From assembly GCF_027580225.2 (NCBI RefSeq), contig NW_027395276.1, positions 248,001-312,000 on the forward strand: a DNA stretch of 64,000 bases. The letters run 5' to 3'. The notes beneath the pieces are model-generated. The model had not been told where the DNA came from, ran no database searches, and worked only from the letters and a program-made list of their open reading frames with translations. Numbering within the stretch: the first letter of the stretch is position 1; each line of letters opens with the position of its first letter. Source of the stretch: Misgurnus anguillicaudatus. Taxonomy: Eukaryota > Chordata > Actinopteri > Cypriniformes > Cobitidae. Both the position numbers and the translations under genes were made by a program. Below, piece by piece: positions 21,610 through 33,597 of this stretch.

Positions 21610-24027
21610 GCGCCTTAAGACCGAGACCTTAGCCCTTTGGGTCCCTTATCCTCCAGGAGGGGCCCTTTCCAACGACCCCACCCCCGTCTCCGTACCCCCT
21701 CCCCCGGCCGAGATACGACCCCGGGAACATCGCCCCGTCTACCCGACCACCGTGCACCCGAGGCCGGCCTTGGACCCCGCGACGGACACCCTGGAGCTCG
21801 TACCCGTCGCACCGTTCGGTCCCTGCCATCCCACTCTTAAGCACTCCCCCACCGGACTAAGCCCCATCCTCCCGGCCCTTCTGGAGAACCAAACAGTTGG
21901 TCAACCCCAAAATTTCTCCAACCGTTGGTCAACCCGAAAGATTTCCCAGCAGTTGGTCAACCCCAATCGACTTAGGTTTTGGAGCGTTCGCGTTTCCAGC
22001 AGTTGGTCAACCTCAATCACCTTAGGTTTTGGAGCGTTCGCGTTTCCAGCAGTTGGTCAACCTCAATCGACTTAGGTTTTGGAGCGTTCGAGTTTCCAGC
22101 AGTTGGTCAACCTCAATCGACTTAGGTTTTGGAGTGTTCGCGTTTCCAGCAGTTGGTCAACCTCAATCGACTTGGGTTTTGGAGCGTTCGCGTTTCCAGC
22201 AGTTGGTCAACCTCAATCGACTTAGGCTCTGGAGCTTTCGCCTCTCCAGCAGTTGGTCAACCCCAACGACTTAGGCTCTTGAGCTTTCACTTCTCCAGCA
22301 GTTGGTCAACCCCATCGACTTAGGTTCTGGGGCGTTCGCTTCTCCTGCCATAGACTTAGGTTCTAGAGCTTTCGCCTCTCCGACAGTTGGTCAACCCCAA
22401 TCGACTTAGGCTCTGGAGCTTTCACTTCTCCAGCAGTTGGTCAACCCCATCGACTTAGGTTCTGGGGCGTTCGCTTCTCCTGCCATCGACTTAGGTTCTG
22501 GAGCTTTCGCCTCTCCGACAGTTGGTCAACCTCGATCGACTTAGCTATATACCCGATGGCACCTGTTCGCCCTACCGTCCCCCACGAAGGGGGAACCCGC
22601 CGGGTCCGCGGCCGGGAGGGTGCGCCTCGGTCGGCCCGGGGGACCGGAGATACTTCCGGTCGAAAATCCGAATTTCGTTACCGCGCCGCTCCGGCGCCTC
22701 GGGCCCGGGTCCTTCGACCTTCGGGTCGATCGGTTCGCCGGAGGGGCCCTTTCGAACGAGCCCACCCGCGAGTATCTGGCCCTTTCCGCGGCGGAGATAC
22801 GGGGGGCCGTCTCCGGATTTTCCCACGGCCGCTTCGGGGTCGGTCGCTCTACACGAGGGGACATTTCAATCGAGCCCGCCCTCGACCCTCCGACCCTTTC
22901 CGCGGCCGAGATACGGCGGTTCGAAAAAAAAAAAAACGCTCGTCCGGAGTTCGCGCGCCCGTAGCGTCCGCTGCGTTCGTCCGCCGGAGGCGCGGCCGGT
23001 CTCGTTCGAAAGGTCTCTCTCGGGGCTTTCCGGGGACGCCGACCCCGAGTCCGTGCGACCCCGTGGACCGGAGATACTTTCGGTCGAATATCCGAATTTC
23101 GTTACCGCGCCGCTCCGGCGCCTCGGGCCCGGGGCCTTCGACCTTCGGGTCGATTGTTCCGCCGGAGGGGCCCTTTCGACCGAGCCCACCCGCGAGTATC
23201 TGGCCCTTTCCTCGGCGGAGATACGGGGGGCCGTCTCCGGATTTTCCCACGGCCGCTGCTCGGGCGCCTTAATTCCGAGGACGTCGCCTTCGGGGTCGGT
23301 CGCTCTACCCGAGGGGACCTTTCGAACGAGCCCGCCCTCGACCCTCCGACCCTTTCCGCGGCCGAGATACGGCGGATCGAAAAAAAAAAAACGCTGGTCC
23401 GGAGTTCGCGCGCCCGTAGCGTCCGTTGCGTTCGTCCGCCGGAGGCGCGGCCGGTCTCGTTCGAAAGGTCTTTCCCGGGGCTTTTCGGCGACGCCGGCCC
23501 CGAGTCCGTGCGACCCCGGAGACCGGAGATACTTCCGGTCGAATTTCGGAAAACTTCGAACGGCCGTATCTCGGGCGCCTCGGGCCCGGGTCCTTCGACC
23601 TTCGGGTCGATTGTTCCGCCGGAGGGACCCTTTCGAACGAGCCCACCCGCGAGTATCTGGCCCCTTCCGCGGCGGAGATACGGGGGGCCGTCTCTGGATT
23701 TTCCCACTGCCGCTGCTCGGGCGCCTTAAGTCCGAGTACGTCGCCCTCGGGGTCGTTCGCTCTACCCGAGGCGACCTTTCGAACGAGCCCGCCCTCGACC
23801 CTCCGACCCTTTCCGCGGCCGAGATACGGCGGTTCGAAAAAAAAAAACGCTCGTCCGGAGTTCGCGCGCCCGTAGCGTCCGCTTCGTTCGTTCGCCGGAG
23901 GCGCGGCCGGTCTCGTTCGAAAGGTCTCTCTCGGGGCTTTCCGGGGACGCCGGCCTCGGGTCCATGCGACCCCGGGGGCCGGAGATACGGACTTCCACCG
24001 CTGCACCTTTAAACGGCCGTAGCTCAG
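21610..24027. repeat. Monomer 10, type A2 (2,418 bp)
   Basis: A-type 50-bp array 21894-22544 and three GC blocks. Block 1 carries the A2-defining 32-bp deletion at about 22833 (GGCCGC joined to TTCGGGG) together with CTACACGAGG. The first A-tract is 13 A. Confidence 0.93.
21894..22544. repeat. 50-bp subrepeat array, monomer 10
   Basis: A-type array of basic A length. Confidence 0.95.
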
Positions 24028-26270
24028 GCGCCTTAAGACCGAGACCTTAGCCCTTTGGGTCCCTTATACTCCAAGAGGGGCCCTTTCCAACGACCCCACC
24101 CCCGTCTCCGTACCCCCTCCCCCGGCCGAGATACGACCCCGGGAACATCGCCCCGTCTACCCGACCACCGTGCACCCGAGGCCGGCCTCGGACCCCGCGA
24201 CGGACACCCTGGAGCTCGTACCCGTCGCACCGTTCGGTCCCTGCCATCCCACTCTTAAGCACTCCCCCACCGGACTAAGCCCCATCCTCCCGGCCCTTCT
24301 GGAGAACCAAACAGTTGGTCAACCCCAAAATTTCTCCAACCGTTGGTCAACCCGAAAGATTTTCCAGCAGTTGGTCAACCCCAATCGACTGAGGTTTTGG
24401 AGCGTTCGCGTTTCCAGCAGTTGGTCAACCTCAATCGACTTAGGTTTTGGAGCGTTCGAGTTTCCAGCAGTTGGTCAACCTCAATCGACTTAGGTTTTGG
24501 AGTGTTCGCGTTTCCAGCAGTTGGTCAACCTCAATCGACTTAGGTTTTGGAGCGTTCGCGTTTCCAGCAGTTGGTCAACCTCAATCGACTTAGGCTCTGG
24601 AGCTTTCGCCTCTCCAGCAGTTGGTCAACCTCAATCGACTGAGGTTTTGGAGCGTTCGCGTTTCCAGCAGTTGGTCAACCTCAATCGACTGAGGTTTTGG
24701 AGCGTTCGCGTTTCCAGCAGTTGGTCAACCTCAATCGACTTAGGTTTTGGAGCGTTCGAGTTTCCAGCAGTTGGTCAACCTCAATCGACTTAGGTTTTGG
24801 AGTGTTCGCGTTTCCAGCAGTTGGTCAACCTCAATCGACTTAGGTTTTGGAGCGTTCGCGTTTCCAGCAGTTGGTCAACCTCAATCGACTTAGGCTCTGG
24901 AGCTTTCCCCTCTCCAGCAGTTGGTCAACCCCAACGACTTAGGCTCTTGAGCTTTCACTTCTCCAGCAGTTGGTCAAACCCATCGACTTAGGTTCTGGGG
25001 CGTTCGCTTCTCCTGCCATAGACTTAGGTTCTAGAGCTTTCGCCTCTCCGACAGTTGGTCAACCCCAATCGACTTAGGCTCTGGAGCTTTCACTTCTCCA
25101 GCAGTTGGTCAACCCCATCGACTTAGGTTCTGGGGCGTTCGCTTCTCCTGCCATCGACTTAGGTTCTGGAGCTTTCGCCTCTCCGACAGTTGGTCAACCT
25201 CGATCGACTTAGCTATATACCCGATGGCACCTGTTCGCCCTACCGTCCCCCGCGAAGGGGGAACCCGCCGGGTCCCGCGGCCGGGAGGGTGCGCCTCGGT
25301 CGGCCCGGGGGACCGGAGATACTTCCGGTCGAAAATCCGAATTTCGTTACCGCGCCGCTCCGGCGCCTCGGGCCCGGGTCCTTCGACCTTCGGGTAGGTC
25401 GGTCCGCCGGAGGGGCCCTTTCGAACGAGCCCACCCGCGAGTATTTGGCCCTTTCCGCGGCGGAGATACGGGGGGCCGTCTCTGGATTTTCCCACGGCCG
25501 CTGCTCGGGCGCCTTAAGTCCGAGGACGTCGCCTTCGGGGTCGGTCGCTCTACCCGAGGGGACCTTTCAAACGAGCCCGCCCTCGACCCTCCGACCCTTT
25601 CCGCGGCCGAGATACGGCGGTTCGAAAAAAAAAAAAATGCTCGTCCGGAGTTCGCGCGCCCTTAGCGTCCGCTGCGTTCGTCCGCCGGAGGCGCGGTTGG
25701 TCTCGTTCGAAAGGTCTCTCTCGGGGCTTTCCGGGGAAACCGACCCCGAGTCCGTGCGTCCCCGTGGACCGGAGATACTTCCGGTCGAATATCCGAATTT
25801 CGTTAACGCGCCGCTCCGGCGCCTCGGGCCCGGGGCCTTCGACCTTCGGGTCGATTGTTCCGCCGGAGGGGCCCTTTCGAACGAGCCCACCCGCGAGTAT
25901 CTGGCCCTTTCCTCGGCGGAGATACGGGGGGCCGTCTCCGGATTTTCCCACTGCCGCTGCTCGGGCGCCTTAAGTCCGAGGACGTCGCCCTCGGGGTCGT
26001 TCGCTCTACCCGAGGGGACCTTTCGAACGAGCCCGCCCTCGACCCTCCGACCCTTTCCGCGGCCGAGATACGGCGGATCGAAAAAAAAAACGCTGGTCCG
26101 GAGTTCGCGCGCCCGTAGCGTCCGTTGCGTTCGTCCGCCGGAGGCGCGGCCGGTCTCGTTCGAAAGGTCTTTCCCGGGGCTTTTCGGCGACGCTGGCCCC
26201 GAGTTTGTGCGACCCCGGGGGCCGGAGATACGGACTTCCACCGCTGCACCTTTAAACGGCCGTAGCTCGG
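24028..26270. repeat. Monomer 11, type B1 (2,243 bp)
   Basis: B leader, 50-bp array 24312-25212 and two GC blocks. B1 markers are CGGGTAGGTCGG near 25393, AGTATTTGGCC near 25440 and GTGCGTCCCCG near 25753. Private changes are an extra C in GGGTCCCGCGG near 25270 and CTTTCCCCTC near 24903. Confidence 0.92.
24312..25212. repeat. 50-bp subrepeat array, monomer 11
   Basis: B1-type array with the 300-bp internal duplication and the CGCCTCTCCGACAG form in register 1. Confidence 0.95.
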
Positions 26271-28743
26271 GCGCCTTAAGACCGAGACCTTAGCCCTTTG
26301 GGTCCCTTATCCTCCAGGAGGGGCCCTTTCCAACGACCCCACCCCCGTCTCCGTACCCCCTCCCCCGGCCGAGATACGACCCCGGGAACATCGCCCCGTC
26401 TACCCGACCACCGTGCACCCGAGGCCGGCCTCGGACCCCGCGACGGACACCCTGGAGCTCGTACCCGTCGCACCGTTCGGTCCCTGCCATCCCACTCTTA
26501 AGCACTCCCCCACCGGACTAAGCCCCATCCTCCCGGCCCTTCTGGAGAACCAAACAGTTGGTCAACCCCAAAATTTCTCCAACCGTTGGTCAACCCGAAA
26601 GATTTTCCAGCAGTTGGTCAACCCCAATCGACTTAGGTTTTGGAGCGTTCGCGTTTCCAGCAGTTGGTCAACCTCAATCGACTTAGGTTTTGGAGCGTTC
26701 GAGTTTCCAGCAGTTGGTCAACCTCAATCGACTTAGGTTTTGGAGCGTTCGCGTTTCCAGCAGTTGGTCAACCTCAATCGACTTAGGTTTTGGAGCGTTC
26801 GCGTTTCCAGCAGTTGGTCAACCTCAATCGACTTAGGTTTTGGAGCGTTCGAGTTTCCAGCAGTTGGTCAACCTCAATCGACTTAGGTTTTGGAGTGTTC
26901 GCGTTTCCAGCAGTTGGTCAACCTCAATCGACTTAGGTTTTGGAGCGTTCGCGTTTCCAGCAGTTGGTCCACCTCAATCGACTTAGTCTCTGGAGTTTTC
27001 GCCTCTCCAGCAGTTGGTCAACCCCAACGACTTAGGCTCTTGAGCTTTCACTTCTCCAGCAGTTGGTCAACCCCATCGACTTAGGTTCTGGGGCGTACGC
27101 TTCTCCTGCCATAGACTTAGGTTCTAGAGCTTTCGCCTCTCCGACAGTTGGTCAACCCCAATCGACTTAGGCTCTGGAGCTTTCACTTCTCCAGCAGTTG
27201 GTCAACCCCATCAACTTAGGTCTGGGGCGTTCGCTTCTCCTGCCATCGACTTAGGTTCTGGAGCTTTCGCCTCTCCGACAGTTGGTCAACCCCGATCGAC
27301 TTAGCTATATACCCGATGGCACCTGTTCGCCCTACCGTCCCCCGCGAAGGGGGAACCCGCCGGGTCCGCGGCCGGGAGGGTGCGCCTCGGTCGGCCCGGG
27401 GGACCGGAGATACTTCCGGTCGAAAATCTGAATTTCGTTACCGCGCCGCTCCGGCGCCTCGGGCCCGGGTCCTTCGACCTTCGGGTCGGTCGGTTCGCCG
27501 GAGGGGCCCTTTCGAACGAGCCCACCCGCGAGTATCTGGCCCTTTCCACGGCGGAGATACGGGGGGCCGTCTCCGGATTTTCCCACGGCCGCTGCTCGGG
27601 CGCCTTAAGTCCGAGGACGTCGCCTTCGGGGTCGGTCGATCTACCCGAGGGGACCTTTCAAACGAGCCCGCCCTCGACCCTCCGACCCTTTCCGCGGCCG
27701 AGATACGGCGGTTCGAAAAAAAAAAAACGCTCGTTCGGAGTTCGCGCGCCCGTAGCGTCCGCTGCGTTCGTCCGCCGGAGGCGCGGCCGGTCTCGTTCGA
27801 AAGGTCTCTCTCGGCGCTTTCCGGGGACGCCGACCCCGAGTCCGTGCGACCCCGTGGACCGGAGATACTTCCGGTCGATTATCCGAATTTCGTTAACGCG
27901 CCGCTCCGGCGCCTCGGACCCGGGGCCTTCGACCTTCGAGTCGATTGTTCCGCCGGAGGGGCCCTTTCGAACGAGCCCACCCGCGAGTATCTGGCCCTTT
28001 CCTCGGCGGAGATACGGGGGGCCGTCTCCGGATTTTCCCACGGCCGCTGCTCAGGCGCCTTAAGTCCGAGGACGTCGCCTTCGGGGTCGGTCGCTCTACC
28101 CGAGGGCACCTTTCGAACGAGCCCGCACTCGACCCTCCGACCCTTTCCGCGGCCGAGATACGGCGGATCGGAAAAAAAAAAACGCTGGTCCGGAGTTCGC
28201 GCGCCCGTAGCGTCCGTTGCGTTCGTCCGCCGGAGGCGCGGCCGGTCTCGTTTCGGAATTTTGGAAAACTTCGAACGGCCGTATCTCGGGCGCCTCGGGC
28301 CCGGGTCCTTCGACCTTCGGGTCGATTGTTCCGCCGGAGGGACCCTTTCGAACGAGCCCGCCCGCGAGTATCTGGCCCCTTCCGCGGCGGAGATACGGGG
28401 GGCCGTCTCCGGATTTTCCCACTGCCGCTGCTCGGGCGCCTTAAGTCCGAGGACGTCGCCCTCGGGGTCGTTCGCTCTACCCGAGGCGACCTTTCGAACG
28501 AGCCCGCCCTCGACCCTCCGACCCTTTCCGCGGCCGAGATACGGCGGTTCGAAAAAAAAAAACGCTCGTCCGGAGTTCGCGCGCCCGTAGCGTCCGCTTC
28601 GTTCGTTCGCCGGAGGCGCGGCCGGTCTCGTTCGAAAGGTCTCTCTCGGGGCTTTCCGGGGACGCCGGCCTCGGGTCCATGCGACCCCGGGGGGCCGGAG
28701 ATACTGACTTCCACCGCTGCACCTTTAAACGGCCGTAGCTCAG
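26271..28743. repeat. Monomer 12, type C1 (2,473 bp)
   Basis: C-type 50-bp array 26555-27304 and three GC blocks, the second about 79 bp shorter than in A. C1 markers are GAATTTTGGAAAAC near 28256 and the tail GGAGATACTGACTTCC near 28697. A single-base loss gives TTAGGTCTGGGG near 27217. Confidence 0.92.
26555..27304. repeat. 50-bp subrepeat array, monomer 12
   Basis: C-type array; one base shorter than other C1 copies because of TTAGGTCTGG near 27217. Confidence 0.95.
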
Positions 28744-31122
28744 GCGCCTTAAGACCGAGACCTTAGCCCTTTGGGTCCCTTATACTCCAAGAGGGGCCCT
28801 TTCCAACGACCCCACCCCCGTCTCCGTACCCCCTCCCCCGGCCGAGATACGACCCCGGGAACATCGCCCCGTCTACCCGACCACCGTGCACCCGAGGCCG
28901 GCCTCGGACCCCGCGACGGACACCCTGGAGCTCGTACCCGTCGCACCGTTCGGTCCCTGCCATCCCACTCTTAAGCACTCCCCCACCGGACTAAGCCCCA
29001 TCCTCCCGGCCCTTCTGGAGAACCAAACAGTTGGTCAACCCCAAAATTTCTCCAACCGTTGGTCAACCCGAAAGATTTTCCAGCAGTTGGTCAACCCCAA
29101 TCGACTGAGGTTTTGGAGCGTTCGCGTTTCCAGCAGTTGGTCAACCTCAATCGACTTAGGTTTTGGAGCGTTCGAGTTTCCAGCAGTTGGTCAACCTCAA
29201 TCGACTTAGGTTTTGGAGTGTTCGCGTTTCCAGCAGTTGGTCAACCTCAATCGACTTAGGTTTTGGAGCGTTCGCGTTTCCAGCAGTTGGTCAACCTCAA
29301 TCGACTTAGGCTCTGGAGCTTTCGCCTCTCCAGCAGTTGGTCAACCTCAATCGACTGAGGTTTTGGAGCGTTCGCGTTTCCAGCAGTTGGTCAACCTCAA
29401 TCGACTGAGGTTTTGGAGCGTTCGCGTTTCCAGCAGTTGGTCAACCTCAATCGACTTAGGTTTTGGAGCGTTCGAGTTTCCAGCAGTTGGTCAACCTCAA
29501 TCGACTTAGGTTTTGGAGTGTTCGCGTTTCCAGCAGTTGGTCAACCTCAATCGACTTAGGTTTTGGAGCGTTCGCGTTTCCAGCAGTTGGTCAACCTCAA
29601 TCGACTTAGGCTCTGGAGCTTTCGCCTCTCCAGCAGTTGGTCAACCCCAACGACTTAGGCTCTTGAGCTTTCACTTCTCCAGCAGTTGGTCAAACCCATC
29701 GACTTAGGTTCTGGGGCGTTCGCTTCTCCTGCCATAGACTTAGGTTCTAGAGCTTTCGCCTTTCCGACAGTTGGTCAACCCCAATCGACTTAGGCTCTTG
29801 AGCTTTCACTTCTCCAGCAGTTGGTCAAACCCATCGACTTAGGTTCTGGGGCGTTCGCTTCTCCTGCCATAGACTTAGGTTCTAGAGCTTTCGCCTCTCC
29901 GACAGTTGGTCAACCCCAATCGACTTAGGCTCTGGAGCTTTCACTTCTCCAGCAGTTGGTCAACCCCATCGACTTAGGTTCTGGGGCGTTCGCTTCTCCT
30001 GCCATCGACTTAGGTTCTGGAGCTTTCGCCTCTCCGACAGTTGGTCAACCTCGATCGACTTAGCTATATACCCGATGGCACCTGTTCGCCCTACCGTCCC
30101 CCGCGAAGGGGGAACCCGCCGGGTCCGCGGCCGGGAGGGTGCGCCTCGGTCGGCCCGGGGGACCGGAGATACTTCCGGTCGAAAATCCGAATTTCGTTAC
30201 CGCGCCGCTCCGGCGCCTCGGGCCCGGGTCCTTCGACCTTCGGGTAGGTCGGTCCGCCGGAGGGGCCCTTTCGAACGAGCCCACCCGCGAGTATTTGGCC
30301 CTTTCCGCGGCGGAGATACGGGGGGCCGTCTCTGGATTTTCCCACGGCCGCTGCTCGGGCGCCTTAAGTCCGAGGACGTCGCCTTCGGGGTCGGTCGCTC
30401 TACCCGAGGGGACCTTTCAAACGAGCCCGCCCTCGACCCTCCGACCCTTTCCGCGGCCGAGATACGGCGGTTCGAAAAAAAAAAAAATGCTCGTCCGGAG
30501 TTCGCGCGCCCTTAGCGTCCGCTGCGTTCGTCCGCCGGAGGCGCGGTTGGTCTCGTTCGAAAGGTCTCTCTCGGGGCTTTCCGGGGAAACCGACCCCGAG
30601 TCCGTGCGTCCCCGTGGACCGGAGATACTTCCGGTCGAATATCCGAATTTCGTTAACGCGCCGCTCCGGCGCCTCGGGCCCGGGGCCTTCGACCTTCGGG
30701 TCGATTGTTCCGCCGGAGGGGCCCTTTCGAACGAGCCCACCCGCGAGTATCTGGCCCTTTCCTCGGCGGAGATACGGGGGGCCGTCTCCGGATTTTCCCA
30801 CTGCCGCTGCTCGGGCGCCTTAAGTCCGAGGACGTCGCCCTCGGGGTCGTTCGCTCTACCCGAGGGGACCTTTCGAACGAGCCCGCCCTCGACCCTCCGA
30901 CCCTTTCCGCGGCCGAGATACGGCGGATCGAAAAAAAAAAAACGCTGGTCCGGAGTTCGCGCGCCCGTAGCGTCCGTTGCGTTCGTCCGCCGGAGGCGCG
31001 GCCGGTCTCGTTCGAAAGGTCTTTCCCGGGGCTTTTCGGCGACGCTGGCCCCGAGTTTGTGCGACCCCGGGGGCCGGAGATACGGACTTCCACCGCTGCA
31101 CCTTTAAACGGCCGTAGCTCGG
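28744..31122. repeat. Monomer 13, B2/B1 hybrid from unequal exchange (2,379 bp)
   Basis: The left part, in B2 context and with the B2 marker CGCCTTTCCGACAG near 29757, joins a right part carrying the B1 markers CGGGTAGGTCGG near 30240 and GTGCGTCCCCG near 30604. The array holds three 135-bp registers (starting about 29660, 29795 and 29930) where other B monomers have two. The exchange point is within the shared CGACTTAGGCTCT at about 29787-29799. Confidence 0.9.
29028..30063. repeat. 50-bp subrepeat array, monomer 13 (three 135-bp registers)
   Basis: B-type array with one additional 135-bp register. Register starts are near 29660, 29795 and 29930. The first carries the B2 form CGCCTTTCC, the second the B1 form CGCCTCTCC. 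Confidence 0.95.
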
Positions 31123-33597
31123 GCGCCTTAAGACCGAGACCTTAGCCCTTTGGGTCCCTTATCCTCCAGGAGGGGCCCTTTCCAACGACCCCACCCCCGT
31201 CTCCGTACCCCCTCCCCCGGCCGAGATACGACCCCGGGAACATCGCCCCGTCTACCCGACCACCGTGCACCCGAGGCCGGCCTCGGACCCCGCGACGGAC
31301 ACCCTGGAGCTCGTACCCGTCGCACCGTTCGGTCCCTGCCATCCCACTCTTAAGCACTCCCCCACCGGACTAAGCCCCATCCTCCCGGCCCTTCTGGAGA
31401 ACCAAACAGTTGGTCAACCCCAAAATTTCTCCAACCGTTGGTCAACCCGAAAGATTTTCCAGCAGTTGGTCAACCCCAATCGACTTAGGTTTTGGAGCGT
31501 TCGCGTTTCCAGCAGTTGGTCAACCTCAATCGACTTAGGTTTTGGAGCGTTCGAGTTTCCAGCAGTTGGTCAACCTCAATCGACTTAGGTTTTGGAGCGT
31601 TCGCGTTTCCAGCAGTTGGTCAACCTCAATCGACTTAGGTTTTGGAGCGTTCGCGTTTCCAGCAGTTGGTCAACCTCAATCGACTTAGGTTTTGGAGCGT
31701 TCGAGTTTCCAGCAGTTGGTCAACCTCAATCGACTTAGGTTTTGGAGTGTTCGCGTTTCCAGCAGTTGGTCAACCTCAATCGACTTAGGTTTTGGAGCGT
31801 TCGCGTTTCCAGCAGTTGGTCCACCTCAATCGACTTAGTCTCTGGAGTTTTCGCCTCTCCAGCAGTTGGTCAACCCCAACGACTTAGGCTCTTGAGCTTT
31901 CACTTCTCCAGCAGTTGGTCAACCCCATCGACTTAGGTTCTGGGGCGTACGCTTCTCCTGCCATAGACTTAGGTTCTAGAGCTTTCGCCTCTCCGACAGT
32001 TGGTCAACCCCAATCGACTTAGGCTCTGGAGCTTTCACTTCTCCAGCAGTTGGTCAACCCCATCAACTTAGGTTCTGGGGCGTTCGCTTCTCCTGCCATC
32101 GACTTAGGTTCTGGAGCTTTCGCCTCTCCGACAGTTGGTCAACCCCGATCGACTTAGCTATATACCCGATGGCACCTGTTCGCCCTACCGTCCCCCGCGA
32201 AGGGGGAACCCGCCGGGTCCGCGGCCGGGAGGGTGCGCCTCGGTCGGCCCGGGGGACCGGAGATACTTCCGGTCGAAAATCTGAATTTCGTTACCGCGCC
32301 GCTCCGGCGCCTCGGGCCCGGGTCCTTCGACCTTCGGGTCGGTCGGTTCGCCGGAGGGGCCCTTTCGAACGAGCCCACCCGCGAGTATCTGGCCCTTTCC
32401 ACGGCGGAGATACGGGGGGCCGTCTCCGGATTTTCCCACGGCCGCTGCTCGGGCGCCTTAAGTCCGAGGACGTCGCCTTCGGGGTCGGTCGATCTACCCG
32501 AGGGGACCTTTCAAACGAGCCCGCCCTCGACCCTCCGACCCTTTCCGCGGCCGAGATACGGCGGTTCGAAAAAAAAAAAAACGCTCGTTCGGAGTTCGCG
32601 CGCCCGTAGCGTCCGCTGCGTTCGTCCGCCGGAGGCGCGGCCGGTCTCGTTCGAAAGGTCTCTCTCGGCGCTTTCCGGGGACGCCGACCCCGAGTCCGTG
32701 CGACCCCGTGGACCGGAGATACTTCCGGTCGATTATCCGAATTTCGTTAACGCGCCGCTCCGGCGCCTCGGACCCGGGGCCTTCGACCTTCGAGTCGATT
32801 GTTCCGCCGGAGGGGCCCTTTCGAACGAGCCCACCCGCGAGTATCTGGCCCTTTCCTCGGCGGAGATACGGGGGGCCGTCTCCGGATTTTCCCACGGCCG
32901 CTGCTCAGGCGCCTTAAGTCCGAGGACGTCGCCTTCGGGGTCGGTCGCTCTACCCGAGGGCACCTTTCGAACGAGCCCGCACTCGACCCTCCGACCCTTT
33001 CCGCGGCCGAGATACGGCGGATCGGAAAAAAAAAAACGCTGGTCCGGAGTTCGCGCGCCCGTAGCGTCCGTTGCGTTCGTCCGCCGGAGGCGCGGCCGGT
33101 CTCGTTTCGGAATTTTGGAAAACTTCGAACGGCCGTATCTCGGGCGCCTCGGGCCCGGGTCCTTCGACCTTCGGGTCGATTGTTCCGCCGGAGGGACCCT
33201 TTCGAACGAGCCCGCCCGCGAGTATCTGGCCCCTTCCGCGGCGGAGATACGGGGGGCCGTCTCCGGATTTTCCCACTGCCGCTGCTCGGGCGCCTTAAGT
33301 CCGAGGACGTCGCCCTCGGGGTCGTTCGCTCTACCCGAGGCGACCTTTCGAACGAGCCCGCCCTCGACCCTCCGACCCTTTCCGCGGCCGAGATACGGCG
33401 GTTCGAAAAAAAAAAACGCTCGTCCGGAGTTCGCGCGCCCGTAGCGTCCGCTTCGTTCGTTCGCCGGAGGCGCGGCCGGTCTCGTTCGAAAGGTCTCTCT
33501 CGGGGCTTTCCGGGGACGCCGGCCTCGGGTCCATGCGACCCCGGGGGGCCGGAGATACTGACTTCCACCGCTGCACCTTTAAACGGCCGTAGCTCAG
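31123..33597. repeat. Monomer 14, type C1 (2,475 bp)
   Basis: Complete C1 copy with 50-bp array 31407-32157, three GC blocks, GAATTTTGGAAAAC near 33110 and the TGACTTCC tail near 33559. Nearly identical to the C1 copy at 40498. Confidence 0.93.
31407..32157. repeat. 50-bp subrepeat array, monomer 14
   Basis: C1-type array with GGTCCACCTC near 31819 and CCATCAACTTAGG near 32061. Confidence 0.95.

Larger units (their letters stand above)
19371..28743. repeat. Tetrameric higher-order repeat copy 1 (B2-A2-B1-C1)
   Basis: This 9,373-bp unit contains monomers at 19371 (B2), 21610 (A2), 24028 (B1) and 26271 (C1). B2 is marked by CGCCTTTCCGACAG in the short-repeat array and TTTTGCCACGG in block 1. 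A2 is marked by a 32-bp deletion in block 1. B1 is marked by CGGGTAGGTCGG and AGTATTTGGCC. C1 is marked by GAATTTTGGAAAAC and a tail ending GGAGATACTGACTTCC. Confidence 0.9.
28744..33597. repeat. Contracted higher-order repeat copy (B2/B1 hybrid plus C1)
   Basis: Only two monomers, 4,854 bp in all, lie where four are expected. The first is a B2/B1 hybrid and the second an ordinary C1. This is what one expects if exchange between a B2 and a downstream B1 removed the end of B2, all of A2 and the start of B1. Confidence 0.85.
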
